From assembly GCF_050113715.1 (NCBI RefSeq), contig NZ_JBNJQR010000004.1:248001-312000 (forward strand): DNA of 64,000 nt, read 5' to 3'. The DNA comes from Brevibacillus_H ginsengisoli (lineage in GTDB: Bacteria; Bacillota; Bacilli; Brevibacillales; Brevibacillaceae). How positions within the stretch are numbered: the stretch's first letter is position 1; each line of letters starts with the position of its first letter. Below are positions 1 to 7,758 of the stretch, in pieces. Below the pieces are notes generated by a model. The model made no database searches and was not told the origin of the DNA. It saw nothing but the letters and a program-made list of their open reading frames with translations. The position numbers were made by a program, and so were the translations under genes.

Positions 1-398
1 TGAAATCAAAACAAATTGATTTTATTCACGAGAAACATGGATTCTGTGTACAAGGAGATCGTGTTTCTCTTGAAATGGTGTTTACCAATTTGATCAAAAA
101 CGCCATTACCGCCATTGATTCCGTGGGTACGATTGAAATCTCCAGCAAGCAAAACGATTACGAGGTGTTCATTACCATCAAAGACAATGGCTGCGGAATA
201 CCAGAAGAGGCCATTCCTAAGCTTTTTGACCGTTTTTATCGGGTAGATGAATCACGAAACCGTCAATCAGGCGGAACCGGACTAGGATTGGCCATTTGCC
301 ATTCCATTATCGAAGCTCACCATGGAAGAATTGAAGTATCCAGTTCTCCCGGAAAAGGCAGTGAATTCCGTGTATATTTTACCTCCAGAAAGAATTAA
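1..398 (+). CDS. Sensor histidine kinase, C-terminal ATPase domain (5' end outside window)
   Basis: The reading frame is open from base 3, so this is the tail of a longer gene that begins before the window. About 131 residues are visible and form a complete HATPase_c domain: N-box NLIKNA, G1 box DNGCGIP, F-box LFDRFYRV and G2 box GGTGLGLAI, ending shortly after the fold. This domain binds ATP and phosphorylates a histidine in the missing dimerisation region. The sensor part and partner regulator lie upstream and cannot be judged. The hairpin at 528-566 is the likely transcript end. Confidence 0.9.
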   Translation, partial: KSKQIDFIHEKHGFCVQGDRVSLEMVFTNLIKNAITAIDSVGTIEISSKQNDYEVFITIKDNGCGIPEEAIPKLFDRFYRVDESRNRQSGGTGLGLAICHSIIEAHHGRIEVSSSPGKGSEFRVYFTSRKN

Positions 399-502
399 CG
401 TAATACAAGTTGAAAAAGGTAAAAAATTCGTTTCCTTTTTGTTATTATTAGATTATAATTAATATAGTAATGTTGCACAAAAGCAATTTTATTGCCCATA
501 CA

Positions 503-521
503 CAAAATAATAATCATTCTC
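503..521. promoter_or_regulatory. Candidate Fur-family box 1
   Basis: Fifteen of 19 positions match the classical Fur consensus GATAATGATAATCATTATC. It lies upstream of the hairpin at 528-566 and of the metal ATPase gene at 625. Fur, PerR and Zur boxes look alike, so the metal is not decided by sequence. Confidence 0.4.
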
Positions 522-527
522 AATTGT

Positions 528-566
528 CATGCTACTGTCCATCTGGACAGTAGCATGTGGCTTTTT
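528..566 (+). terminator. Rho-independent terminator or leader attenuator
   Basis: A perfect 13-bp stem (arms 528-540 and 545-557) with the 4-base loop ATCT is followed by TGG and a short T tract. It most simply ends the histidine kinase transcript. If the ATPase promoter lies upstream of it, it would instead be an attenuator in the ATPase leader. Confidence 0.75.
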
Positions 567-580
567 AAGGGCATCTATAT

Positions 581-595
581 TGATTCTTATTATCA
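581..595. promoter_or_regulatory. Candidate Fur-family box 2 (7-1-7 type)
   Basis: TGATTCTTATTATCA fits the 7-1-7 Fur/PerR consensus TGATAATNATTATCA at 12 of 14 defined positions. It sits only 30 bases before the ATPase start codon, between the terminator hairpin and the ribosome binding site, a position suited to direct repression or activation. Confidence 0.45.
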
Positions 596-624
596 ATTAC
601 AAAAGAAAGAGAAGGTGATCGTTT

Positions 625-2589
625 ATGAAAGCACCAGTAAAAATCTGCACAAATCCAATGATGTGCAAAACGTCTGCGTGTCAATCCTCAGCTTGTAAAG
701 CACCCAAGAAGGAACCCAATAAGCTTTTGGCATTCCTCCGAAAACATTTTGAAACCATCGCTGCACTCTCGAGTGGTTTGCTTATTGCCATTGCCTGGGC
801 CTGCGAGCAAGCCAGCCTGTCTTATGCGGCCGTCCCTCTTTTTATTGCGGCTTACGCTGTTGGCGGATATGTCAAAGCAAAAGAAGGAATCACGACTTTA
901 ATCGAAGAGCGTTCGCTCGATGTGAATCTCCTGATGTTAGTGGCTGCGATCGGTGCCGCGAGCATCGGTTATTGGATGGAGGGCGGCCTGCTCATCTTTA
1001 TCTTCTCATTAAGCGGCGCACTGGAATCCTATTCATTGGCGAAAAGCCAACGTGATCTTCACGCATTAATGGAAATGACGCCAGATACGGCCACTCTTTT
1101 TTCAAACGGATTTGAACATGAAGTTCGCATCGAAGAACTGCGCATAGGAGATATCATTATCGTCAAACCGAGCGAAAAGATTCCTGCCGATGGGAAGATC
1201 GTCCAAGGAAGCTCCAGCATCAATGAAGCCTCGATTTCGGGCGAGCCTGTTCCTGTAGATAAAACCGCCGGAAGTGAAGTATTTAGCGGTACATTAAACG
1301 GTCAAGGCGCCTTGCTGATCGAGGTCACACAAACGAACGAAAACAGCTTGCTCTCCAAAATCGTCAAGCTCGTTGAAGAAGCCAAAACCGAGATGCCAGC
1401 CAGTCAGCAATTCATTGAACGCTTTGAGAACATTTATGCCAATGCCATTATCCTGTTTACAGTGGTGTTGATGTTTGCCCCACATTATCTACTCGGCTGG
1501 AGCTGGAGTGAAACCTTTTATCGATCCATGGTATTTTTGGTAGTCGCTTCGCCTTGTGCGCTTGTCGCCTCTATCGTTCCCGCCATGCTCTCGGCTATTT
1601 CCAACAGTGCTCGCAGTGGCGTGCTGGTAAAAGGAGGCACACACCTGGAGAACCTCGCGGGCGTTGGACTGATTGCTTTTGACAAGACGGGAACACTTAC
1701 TCAAGGTAAGCCGCAGGTAACCAATATGCACGCTTACCAGGGCTATTCGGAATCAGAGATGTTACGGATTGCGGCTTCCATTGAGAGCATGTCGGAGCAT
1801 CCTCTTGCCAAAGCCATCGTGAGTCAGGCAGAAGCTTTCCAGCTGCAGCTTGATCACCCGGATTCACTGCAGGCGGTTACGGGTCAAGGCGTAGAAGCTA
1901 CTTATCTGGATCAAACCTGGAGAATCGGCAGTCCTCGCTATTTGAATCAGATTGAACTGACCGAAGAAGCACAACAGGTGATTGATCAGCTTTCACAGGA
2001 AGGAAAAACCGTCATTCTCATTGAGAATGGAGCAGGTCTCGTGGGGATCTTTGGTTTGCAAGACACGATTCGCCCACAAGCACGCAAAACCATTGACGAG
2101 TTGAAGAAGCTGGGACTTCAGGTTGCCATGCTCACAGGTGATCGTTACTCGACAGCTGAAGTAATTGCCAAGCAAGCCGGAATTGATTTGTTCTACGCTG
2201 ATTTGCTTCCTCAGAACAAAGTGGAGAAGGTACGAGAGCTTAGCAACCAGTACGGAAAAATCGCGATGGTAGGCGACGGAGTGAACGATGCGCCAGCCTT
2301 GGCGATTGCAACCGTAGGGATTTCCATGGGTGGCTCCGGCAGTGATGTCTCTTTGGAGGCCGCCGACGTCGTTCTGATGAAAGACGCTTTGGAGAAAATT
2401 CCTGCTGCAATCAAGCTAAGCAGACGTACACGCTCTGTGGTGAAGCAAAATATTGGTTTCGCTCTCTCTGTCATCCTACTGCTCATGCTTTCGAACTTCT
2501 GTCAATCAATTACGTTGCCGCTTGGAGTTTTGGGGCATGAAGGAAGTACGATTTTGGTCATTTTGAACGGGTTGCGCTTGCTGCGTTAA
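625..2589 (+). CDS. P1B-4-type metal-efflux ATPase (PfeT/ZosA/CoaT-like)
   Basis: A 654-residue P-type ATPase. The actuator loop has SGEP, the phosphorylated aspartate is D353 in DKTGTLT, and the hinge is GDGVNDAP. The membrane metal site carries the SPC motif (309-311), and HEGST (638-642) lies in a late helix; SPC plus HEG-type motifs define the P1B-4 subgroup, whose known members export Fe(II), Co(II) or related metals. There is no HMA domain; instead the N terminus has four cysteines within about 20 residues. The start has AGAAGGTGA upstream. Two Fur-like boxes precede it, which fits the iron-efflux ATPase PfeT of Bacillus, regulated by PerR and Fur. The exact metal is inference. Confidence 0.9.
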   Translation: MKAPVKICTNPMMCKTSACQSSACKAPKKEPNKLLAFLRKHFETIAALSSGLLIAIAWACEQASLSYAAVPLFIAAYAVGGYVKAKEGITTLIEERSLDVNLLMLVAAIGAASIGYWMEGGLLIFIFSLSGALESYSLAKSQRDLHALMEMTPDTATLFSNGFEHEVRIEELRIGDIIIVKPSEKIPADGKIVQGSSSINEASISGEPVPVDKTAGSEVFSGTLNGQGALLIEVTQTNENSLLSKIVKLVEEAKTEMPASQQFIERFENIYANAIILFTVVLMFAPHYLLGWSWSETFYRSMVFLVVASPCALVASIVPAMLSAISNSARSGVLVKGGTHLENLAGVGLIAFDKTGTLTQGKPQVTNMHAYQGYSESEMLRIAASIESMSEHPLAKAIVSQAEAFQLQLDHPDSLQAVTGQGVEATYLDQTWRIGSPRYLNQIELTEEAQQVIDQLSQEGKTVILIENGAGLVGIFGLQDTIRPQARKTIDELKKLGLQVAMLTGDRYSTAEVIAKQAGIDLFYADLLPQNKVEKVRELSNQYGKIAMVGDGVNDAPALAIATVGISMGGSGSDVSLEAADVVLMKDALEKIPAAIKLSRRTRSVVKQNIGFALSVILLLMLSNFCQSITLPLGVLGHEGSTILVILNGLRLLR

Positions 2590-2596
2590 ACAGAAC

Positions 2597-2848
2597 GGAG
2601 AAAAAACTTCGTCCCGCTCCGCTCTGTTTAAGCTCGCGTGTAGCATTTACTGTCCGCTCCGTTCACTTCGGAAGGGAGTCGACAAGAAAATCACTTCGCT
2701 TCTCAATGATGTAAAGAATGCCGACTCTTTTCCTTCCTACGTTCTCTACGCTGAGTTTCGCTTAAAATGAGTCTTCAGTGACGAAGTCTTTTCTCCAACG
2801 CGGATGGAAAAAGTTTAAGTACTTTACAACTGTAAAGCACTTAAACTT
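2597..2848 (+). repeat. Structured dispersed element, copy 1
   Basis: This stretch is clearly similar in sequence and layout to 35525-35785. It has nested stems. The outer stem pairs 2597-2613 with 2780-2796 (one mismatch in 17). An inner stem pairs 2670-2681 with 2722-2737, with a 4-base T bulge on the 3' side. A separate 3' hairpin (2811-2848) has a CTTTAC/GTAAAG tip. It starts a few bases after the ATPase stop codon. No convincing protein is encoded. It could be a structured RNA, a 3' processing element, or a non-autonomous mobile repeat. Confidence 0.65.
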
Positions 2849-2868
2849 TCATAATTAAAGGACATAAG

Positions 2869-2900
2869 AAGGACCCTGTCATCACGACAAGGTCCTTTTA
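2869..2900. terminator. Bidirectional terminator
   Basis: Arms AAGGACC (2869-2875) and GGTCCTT (2891-2897) close a hairpin with an inner TGTC/GACA pairing, with T-rich sequence on both sides. It separates the converging ATPase/repeat unit and the potassium channel gene. Confidence 0.7.
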
Positions 2901-2917
2901 TTCATTTTGCTGATCAA

Positions 2918-3910
2918 TTATTTTTTCATGGCGCTTTCAAATTGTGTCAGTTGGCGTTTGGTTCCAAATACAATCAACAAATCATTTGCTCGCAAGAACT
3001 CATCTGCTGGTGGATTGCTGATAATAGAGTCCCCCCGCTTAATCGCTACAACGGTAACTCCAAAGAGCTCACGAACCTTATTCTCTCGTAGTGTCTGATT
3101 GGTCATACGGGAACTTGCTTGTAACACAATCTCTTCCACGCTGTAATCCTCTTGTTCGGCATGCAGGATGGTATCGACAAAATCCACACTGATCGGCTTG
3201 AGAATCGACATCGCCATCCGTCTTCCCCCGATACTCGATGGGTTAATCACTTTATCTGCTCCAGCACGATGAAGCTTCTCTTCCGTTTCTGGTCGTTCGG
3301 CTCGCGCTACGATGTGAATATTAGGTTGCATCCCTTTGGCCGTAAGTGAGATGAACACATTATCCGCATCCTGTGGAAGTGTGGCAACCAATCCCAGTGC
3401 TCGCTCAATACCCGCTTCGATCAGAATTTTATCCTCTGTGGCATCGCCTTCAATAAACAGAAGCTCTTTATCAATTTCCTCCAATTGGCTGACGTCTCGG
3501 TCAATTACCACAATGGGGATGTTTTCTTTTTTCAATTCGCTTATGACCTGTTGCCCCACTCGTCCTAAGCCACACACAATGATATGATTTTCCAATTTCG
3601 CAATGGATCTATTCATCTTTTTCCTCCACAAGGTTTTCGAAAAACTGCCCTCTATCACCCCTGCAACAATCGCACCCAAGGTATAGGTAAGCAAGCCTAC
3701 TCCAATCGGAATAACGAACATCCCGAGCACCTTAGCTTCAAACGATTGGGGAACAACATCCCCATACCCAATCGTAAGAAGTGAGATCATCAACATCCAA
3801 ACCGCATCAAAATAGGAGATATGATCGAGCAAGTGAAAGCCATACGCTCCACCTAAGAAAATTATTATAAGACCGGTCAACGGCAACGACACTTTTCGTG
3901 AGACACTCAT
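2918..3910 (-). CDS. Two-TM potassium channel with RCK (TrkA-N/TrkA-C) domains
   Basis: A membrane channel of 330 residues. Two transmembrane helices (about 10-30 and 58-85) flank the K+ selectivity filter TIGYGDVVP (46-54). A cytoplasmic Rossmann RCK domain follows, starting with CGLGRVGQ, then a TrkA-C-like end. This is the MthK/YugO layout; RCK domains gate the pore in response to Ca2+, nucleotides or other ligands. I chose the ATG at 3910, which has AGGTG six bases upstream, over a GTG three codons earlier. It stands alone, with its own terminator. Confidence 0.9.
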   Translation of the reverse strand: MSVSRKVSLPLTGLIIIFLGGAYGFHLLDHISYFDAVWMLMISLLTIGYGDVVPQSFEAKVLGMFVIPIGVGLLTYTLGAIVAGVIEGSFSKTLWRKKMNRSIAKLENHIIVCGLGRVGQQVISELKKENIPIVVIDRDVSQLEEIDKELLFIEGDATEDKILIEAGIERALGLVATLPQDADNVFISLTAKGMQPNIHIVARAERPETEEKLHRAGADKVINPSSIGGRRMAMSILKPISVDFVDTILHAEQEDYSVEEIVLQASSRMTNQTLRENKVRELFGVTVVAIKRGDSIISNPPADEFLRANDLLIVFGTKRQLTQFESAMKK

Positions 3911-4019
3911 ATTCTTCACCTGGTTTTTCTTGGATCAAAATCGTCATATTCTTTATAATAGCTTGTTTACATCTTACAGTGGTACATATTTCTTGCGGAG
4001 GAATTAATAGACTCCATTT

Positions 4020-4790
4020 TTATTCGGATATCTGATTCATCCAAGCAAGGATCAAGTCAGCGAACCGTATTAATCGAGTCTCGGCATACTGCTTGGCATC
4101 AACTAATTCGCCTCGATAATCTTGTAGACATTGTGCAACTAACATTTCAAATTCTCGGATCAGCGGAAGTGTGTTCAGTGCCCATTCACCAGCTTCTTGC
4201 TTGGATGACAAGATACCCTCCTGTAAAAAGTAGAGAGCTCGAAGCAAATTGAGAACATAATAGACTGGGTTACCGCTAATCTCCTGCTTTACAAACTTTA
4301 AGTCAGAAAGAATGGATTGTACAAAGAACTGCCTGTCGATAGGTGGAATCAACTCTTTCAGGGGACGACCATAGAGGCAAACTCCACGTTCATAGGTTAT
4401 AGTTAAGTGTGCGGCTAAGTCTTCATCTACCCCATCTGTGCAAAGATAACCAGAGTCTTCTGTATACTTTTTATGATGGGCAATGGAGTAATGAAGCTCA
4501 TATGGAGTCGGATAAAGAAATGGATTCAAGACTGATTCATGAACCACACTGAACTCCAATCCTTTTAACGGCAATTGACCTTCCAACCGTAAGACATTAT
4601 GGATTACCGCATATTTGTCTTCTAGAGTTAACTTCTCCGAAACAAGTACCAGTAAATCTATGTCACTTTTTTTGTGATGAAAACACCCCATAGCAAGCGA
4701 GCCATGAAGATAGATACCACTTACCTTTTTACCCAATGGTTGGCGAAAACAGTCCACGATACGACTTAAAAGTCTATTTATCTCCTCCAT
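4020..4790 (-). CDS. Nucleotidyltransferase of the aminoglycoside adenylyltransferase type
   Basis: About 256 residues. The N-terminal polymerase-beta-like fold shows HGS...G followed by DID (in KSDIDLLV), which are the nucleotide- and metal-binding residues of ANT(3'')/ANT(9)-like enzymes. The helical C-terminal half resembles the DUF4111 domain of the AadA family. Family members AMP-ylate streptomycin or spectinomycin, but many chromosomal homologues have no shown resistance role, so the substrate is unknown. The second of two tandem ATGs (4790) is better spaced from GAGGGG. No resistance cassette or mobile element adjoins it. Confidence 0.75.
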   Translation of the reverse strand: MEEINRLLSRIVDCFRQPLGKKVSGIYLHGSLAMGCFHHKKSDIDLLVLVSEKLTLEDKYAVIHNVLRLEGQLPLKGLEFSVVHESVLNPFLYPTPYELHYSIAHHKKYTEDSGYLCTDGVDEDLAAHLTITYERGVCLYGRPLKELIPPIDRQFFVQSILSDLKFVKQEISGNPVYYVLNLLRALYFLQEGILSSKQEAGEWALNTLPLIREFEMLVAQCLQDYRGELVDAKQYAETRLIRFADLILAWMNQISE

Positions 4791-4805
4791 CATTTTCCCC
4801 TCTAT

Positions 4806-4846
4806 AAAAAGAAAAAGCGCCCCTTAAAACCAATTCAAGGACGCAT
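4806..4846 (-). terminator. Terminator of ung
   Basis: Arms GCG...CCTT and AAGG...CGC (about 4817-4844) form an imperfect hairpin followed, on the minus strand, by a T-rich tract (the A-rich run at 4806-4816). It lies directly after the ung stop codon. Confidence 0.65.
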
Positions 4847-4860
4847 TTCTCTTGGTGTGA

Positions 4861-5535
4861 TTATATCATCGGAAGTTGCCAATCAATCGGGGTGCTCCCG
4901 ATCTGGTGTAGAAACTGGTTGGTCCGAGAAAACGGACGACTGCCAAAAAATCCGCGGTTCGCGGAAAAAGGACTCGGATGCGGTGATTGTATGATGTAAT
5001 GATGCGCAGATGTAATCAGCTCTCGCTTTTCTTGGGCATGCTTTCCCCACAGAATAAAGACAATTGGCTTTTCTCGGCGGTTCAAGGTACTGATCACTTG
5101 ATCCGTGAAAGTCTCCCAACCCATCCCTTTATGGGAATTCGGCTGACTTTCGCGAACGGTCAGGACTGTGTTTAACATAAGGACACCTTGTTTCGCCCAG
5201 CTTTCTAAAAATCCGTGATTCGGAATCGAGCAGCCCAGATCAGCCTGAAGCTCCTTGTAGATATTTTGCAGGGATGGGGGTGTGTTTACTCCCGGCTTGA
5301 CCGAGAAACTAAGTCCGTGAGCCTGCCCTTGTCCATGATAAGGGTCTTGTCCCAGTATAACCACCTTGGTCTCCTCATAAGACGTATAATGCAGGGCGTT
5401 AAAAATATCGTATTGATCAGGATAAATCGTCTTCGTCTGATATTCTTCCCGTAAAAATTGTCTCAAGTGCAAATAGTACGGCTGCTCAAATTCTTGCTTC
5501 AGATAGGTCGCCCAGTCGTTTTTTAGAATAGTCAT
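4861..5535 (-). CDS. ung: Uracil-DNA glycosylase
   Basis: A family 1 UDG of 224 residues that removes uracil from DNA at the start of base-excision repair. The water-activating motif GQDPYHG is at 62-68, with the catalytic aspartate D64, and the C-terminal HPSPFSA loop carries the second catalytic histidine. Length and both motifs are standard. The ribosome binding site GGAG lies before the ATG. It is transcribed divergently from the MerR gene and ends in its own terminator. Confidence 0.97.
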   Translation of the reverse strand: MTILKNDWATYLKQEFEQPYYLHLRQFLREEYQTKTIYPDQYDIFNALHYTSYEETKVVILGQDPYHGQGQAHGLSFSVKPGVNTPPSLQNIYKELQADLGCSIPNHGFLESWAKQGVLMLNTVLTVRESQPNSHKGMGWETFTDQVISTLNRREKPIVFILWGKHAQEKRELITSAHHYIIQSPHPSPFSANRGFFGSRPFSRTNQFLHQIGSTPIDWQLPMI

Positions 5536-5634
5536 CGTTAATCTCCTATACGTAATCTCCCTAAACGTTCATTTCTCCTCTCATGATAAGACAACCAACC
5601 GGGTAAAAAAAGAAGAAATTCATCCGAACAGCTA

Positions 5635-5665
5635 TTGACCTAGAGTATACTCGAGGTTTTATCCT
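5635..5665 (+). promoter_or_regulatory. MerR-type promoter with 19-bp spacer and operator dyad
   Basis: The -35 TTGACC (5635-5640) and -10 TATCCT (5660-5665) are 19 bp apart, the over-long spacing typical of promoters remodelled by MerR regulators. The spacer is filled by a 20-bp dyad (5638-5657), ACCT-N-GAGTATACTC-N-AGGT, whose only asymmetric positions are the two N bases. It drives the MerR gene and the reductase behind it. Confidence 0.8.
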
Positions 5666-5691
5666 AGCGTTAAGAGAGGATGTGCGCACAT

Positions 5692-6057
5692 ATGCTTCTC
5701 AAGATTAGTGATGTTGCCAAACAATTAAATATCTCCATTCATACGATTCGATATTATGAGAAGCTTGGCATCCTACAGTTTACCCGTAAGAATAACATTC
5801 GCTATTTCTCCGATCAGGACGTTCGTCTCCTGAAAGCTCTGCTTGAATGGAAGGAGCTTGGCTTTACCCTCGAACAAGTGAAGCTTATCGCTCAATTGGA
5901 GAAGAACGGATTAGGGTGTCAAGATTCAGAACTGAACCGCTTAAAAGAAGATTTGTCCATTAAAAAGCTGGCTGAGCTTAAGAATCTGCGAGAGAAAATT
6001 GATAAACGCATTCTAGAACTGGAACGTTTTCTAACCGTTCTCGAAAACTATCCCTAA
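5692..6057 (+). CDS. MerR family transcriptional regulator
   Basis: A regulator of 121 residues with an N-terminal winged helix (ISDVAKQLNISIHTIRYYE) and a C-terminal dimerisation coiled coil (about 75-120). There is no cysteine pair of the metal-sensing type, only one cysteine near residue 88. The ATG at 5692 gives the canonical MerR N terminus and lies 12 bases after AGAGAGG; the ATG at 5680 overlaps that site. It is followed after 14 bases by a quinone reductase gene, so it probably senses an electrophile, quinone or similar stress and autoregulates through the dyad at 5638-5657. The inducer is inferred only from context. Confidence 0.9.
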   Translation: MLLKISDVAKQLNISIHTIRYYEKLGILQFTRKNNIRYFSDQDVRLLKALLEWKELGFTLEQVKLIAQLEKNGLGCQDSELNRLKEDLSIKKLAELKNLREKIDKRILELERFLTVLENYP

Positions 6058-6071
6058 AAAGGAGACTTCAC

Positions 6072-6674
6072 ATGAACTGTCTTCTCGTCATCGCCCATCA
6101 CAATCCCCAAAGCTTTAACCATGCGATTCTTCATACAATCTCTGATGAATTAGCCTCTGCAGGCCATTCTGTTCAAATCCGAGATCTTTACCAATTAGAT
6201 TTTGAAGCTAGATTCAAGCCGACACCTGGGTCTGTTCAAGAGGATGTTGGAGCAGAACAGGAGCATATTCTCTGGGCAGACGTCCTTGTCTATATCTACC
6301 CTACGTGGTGGGCTAGCATGCCTGCAATTCTAAAAGGTTATATTGAACGAGTTTTTGCTTATGGCTTTGCGTACAAATACGTTAACAATCAGATCGAGGG
6401 ACAATTTGCCGACAAACAGGTCTTCCTGTTTACAACGCACAATAATACTGAAGCCGATTATGTGTGCTCAGGAATGCTCGCCAGTATGAGCCAAGTGGTG
6501 GACGACGGAGTATTCCGCTTCTGTGGGGTACATCATCTCACCCATACCTATCTGCCTCATATCCATGAGGTAGCGGATCATGAACGAAGCAAAATGTTAG
6601 AAGACGCCAAACAGCTGATTACTTCCAGGCTTTCGGAAGAATCAAAGCGAACTGAAGCAATTAGCACGTCTTGA
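6072..6674 (+). CDS. NAD(P)H quinone oxidoreductase, flavodoxin-like fold (MdaB/KefG/YwrO type)
   Basis: A 200-residue soluble flavoprotein. The N terminus (LLVIAHHNPQSFNHAI) is the flavin phosphate-binding loop of the DT-diaphorase family, and YPTWWASMPAILKGYIERVF is the conserved active-site segment. Members reduce quinones by two electrons, avoiding semiquinone radicals. AAAAAGGAG precedes the ATG and the gene is co-transcribed with the MerR gene upstream, so it is the likely target of that regulator. Substrate range cannot be read from the sequence. Confidence 0.88.
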   Translation: MNCLLVIAHHNPQSFNHAILHTISDELASAGHSVQIRDLYQLDFEARFKPTPGSVQEDVGAEQEHILWADVLVYIYPTWWASMPAILKGYIERVFAYGFAYKYVNNQIEGQFADKQVFLFTTHNNTEADYVCSGMLASMSQVVDDGVFRFCGVHHLTHTYLPHIHEVADHERSKMLEDAKQLITSRLSEESKRTEAISTS

Positions 6675-6694
6675 GCACACCCAAACTAGCAAAA

Positions 6695-6726
6695 GCCACT
6701 GCAGCCCATAAGGCTGAGTGGCATTT
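6695..6726. terminator. Bidirectional terminator
   Basis: GCCACT-N-CAGCC and GGCTG-N-AGTGGC form an 11-bp stem with one internal mismatch, flanked by AAAA on the left and ATTTT on the right. It ends the reductase transcript and, on the other strand, the aldo/keto reductase transcript. Confidence 0.75.
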
Positions 6727-6764
6727 TGACGTGAGCACAACGACTTCTCAATCTCAATCGCGAA

Positions 6765-7592
6765 TTAAAAATCAAAGTTATCGGGATCTGGACCAAAGCG
6801 TTTGTTCTGGTTTAACGCAGAAATCTTCTCCATATCTTCAGCAGACAGTTCAAAATCAAACAGATTGGCATTCTCCATAATACGGCTTTCGGTAATGGAT
6901 TTCGGAATGGTCACCACGCCGTTTTGCAAATCCCAGCGCAGCACGATTTGAGCTGGCGATTTGCCGTATTTATGCGCGAGCTCCTGCAATAGCGGTTGAT
7001 CCAGATTTCCTTGCATGAGCGGGCTCCACGCCTCTAGTTGAATCTGGTTCTCTTTGCAGAAAGCAAGCAGCTCTTGTTGTGTAAGCAGAGGATGATATTC
7101 CACCTGATTCACCATCGGCTTAATCTGAGCATCAGTCAGCAGGTCCTGAAGGTGATGAACATGGAAGTTGCTTACGCCAATCGCGCGGACAGCTCCATCA
7201 CGGTACAGCTTCTCCAACGCTCTCCACGTTTCTTTGTACTTTCCTTTAACCGGCCAATGGATGAGATACAGATCGATGTATTCCAGCCCCAACTTGCTGC
7301 GGCTCTCTTCAAATGCAGCCAAAGTGCTCTCATACCCTTGATCGGAATTCCAAACTTTTGTGGTGATAAACAATTCTTCACGGGGAACGCTTGCTTCTTT
7401 GAGGGCTTTGCCTACCCCTTCTTCGTTTTTATAAATAGCGGCAGTATCCACACTCCGATAGCCCGCCTGCAAGGCAGCTTTCACGGATTTTTCCACTTCA
7501 TTGCCCTCGTTGACTCGCCATACGCCCAGGCCAAGCCAAGGCATTTTCACGCCGTTATGTAGAGTGGTTGCATCTTGAAGATGTGTAGTCAC
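6765..7592 (-). CDS. Aldo/keto reductase (AKR5/YvgN type)
   Basis: A 275-residue NADPH-dependent carbonyl reductase with a TIM-barrel fold. The catalytic tetrad is D49, Y54, K79 and H112 (motifs SVDTAAIY, TTKVW, IHWP). The C-terminal NADPH site includes IPKSITESRI. Close relatives in Bacillus act on methylglyoxal and other aldehydes. I chose the GTG at 7592, six bases after GGGAGGAA; an open frame runs further upstream but has no homology-like start. Confidence 0.92.
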   Translation of the reverse strand: MTTHLQDATTLHNGVKMPWLGLGVWRVNEGNEVEKSVKAALQAGYRSVDTAAIYKNEEGVGKALKEASVPREELFITTKVWNSDQGYESTLAAFEESRSKLGLEYIDLYLIHWPVKGKYKETWRALEKLYRDGAVRAIGVSNFHVHHLQDLLTDAQIKPMVNQVEYHPLLTQQELLAFCKENQIQLEAWSPLMQGNLDQPLLQELAHKYGKSPAQIVLRWDLQNGVVTIPKSITESRIMENANLFDFELSAEDMEKISALNQNKRFGPDPDNFDF

Positions 7593-7713
7593 ATGACATT
7601 CCTCCCGCCATCGTTTCGATTTTTTTATTACCACCCGAGTATACCACAATTTGGATATTGATACCTTCCATGGGTACAGTTCAGCCAGATCAAAAGTAAG
7701 CAGATCAGGCGAG

Positions 7714-7752
7714 AAAAAAAGCTGCTGATCTCCGATGATCAACAGCTTTTTA
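7714..7752. terminator. Bidirectional terminator after glnS
   Basis: GCTG-N-TGATC (7721-7730) pairs with GATCA-N-CAGC (7737-7746). A run of A on the left and of T on the right make it active in either direction. It lies just downstream of the glnS stop and upstream of the aldo/keto reductase gene. Confidence 0.8.
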
Positions 7753-7758
7753 AGCAAT

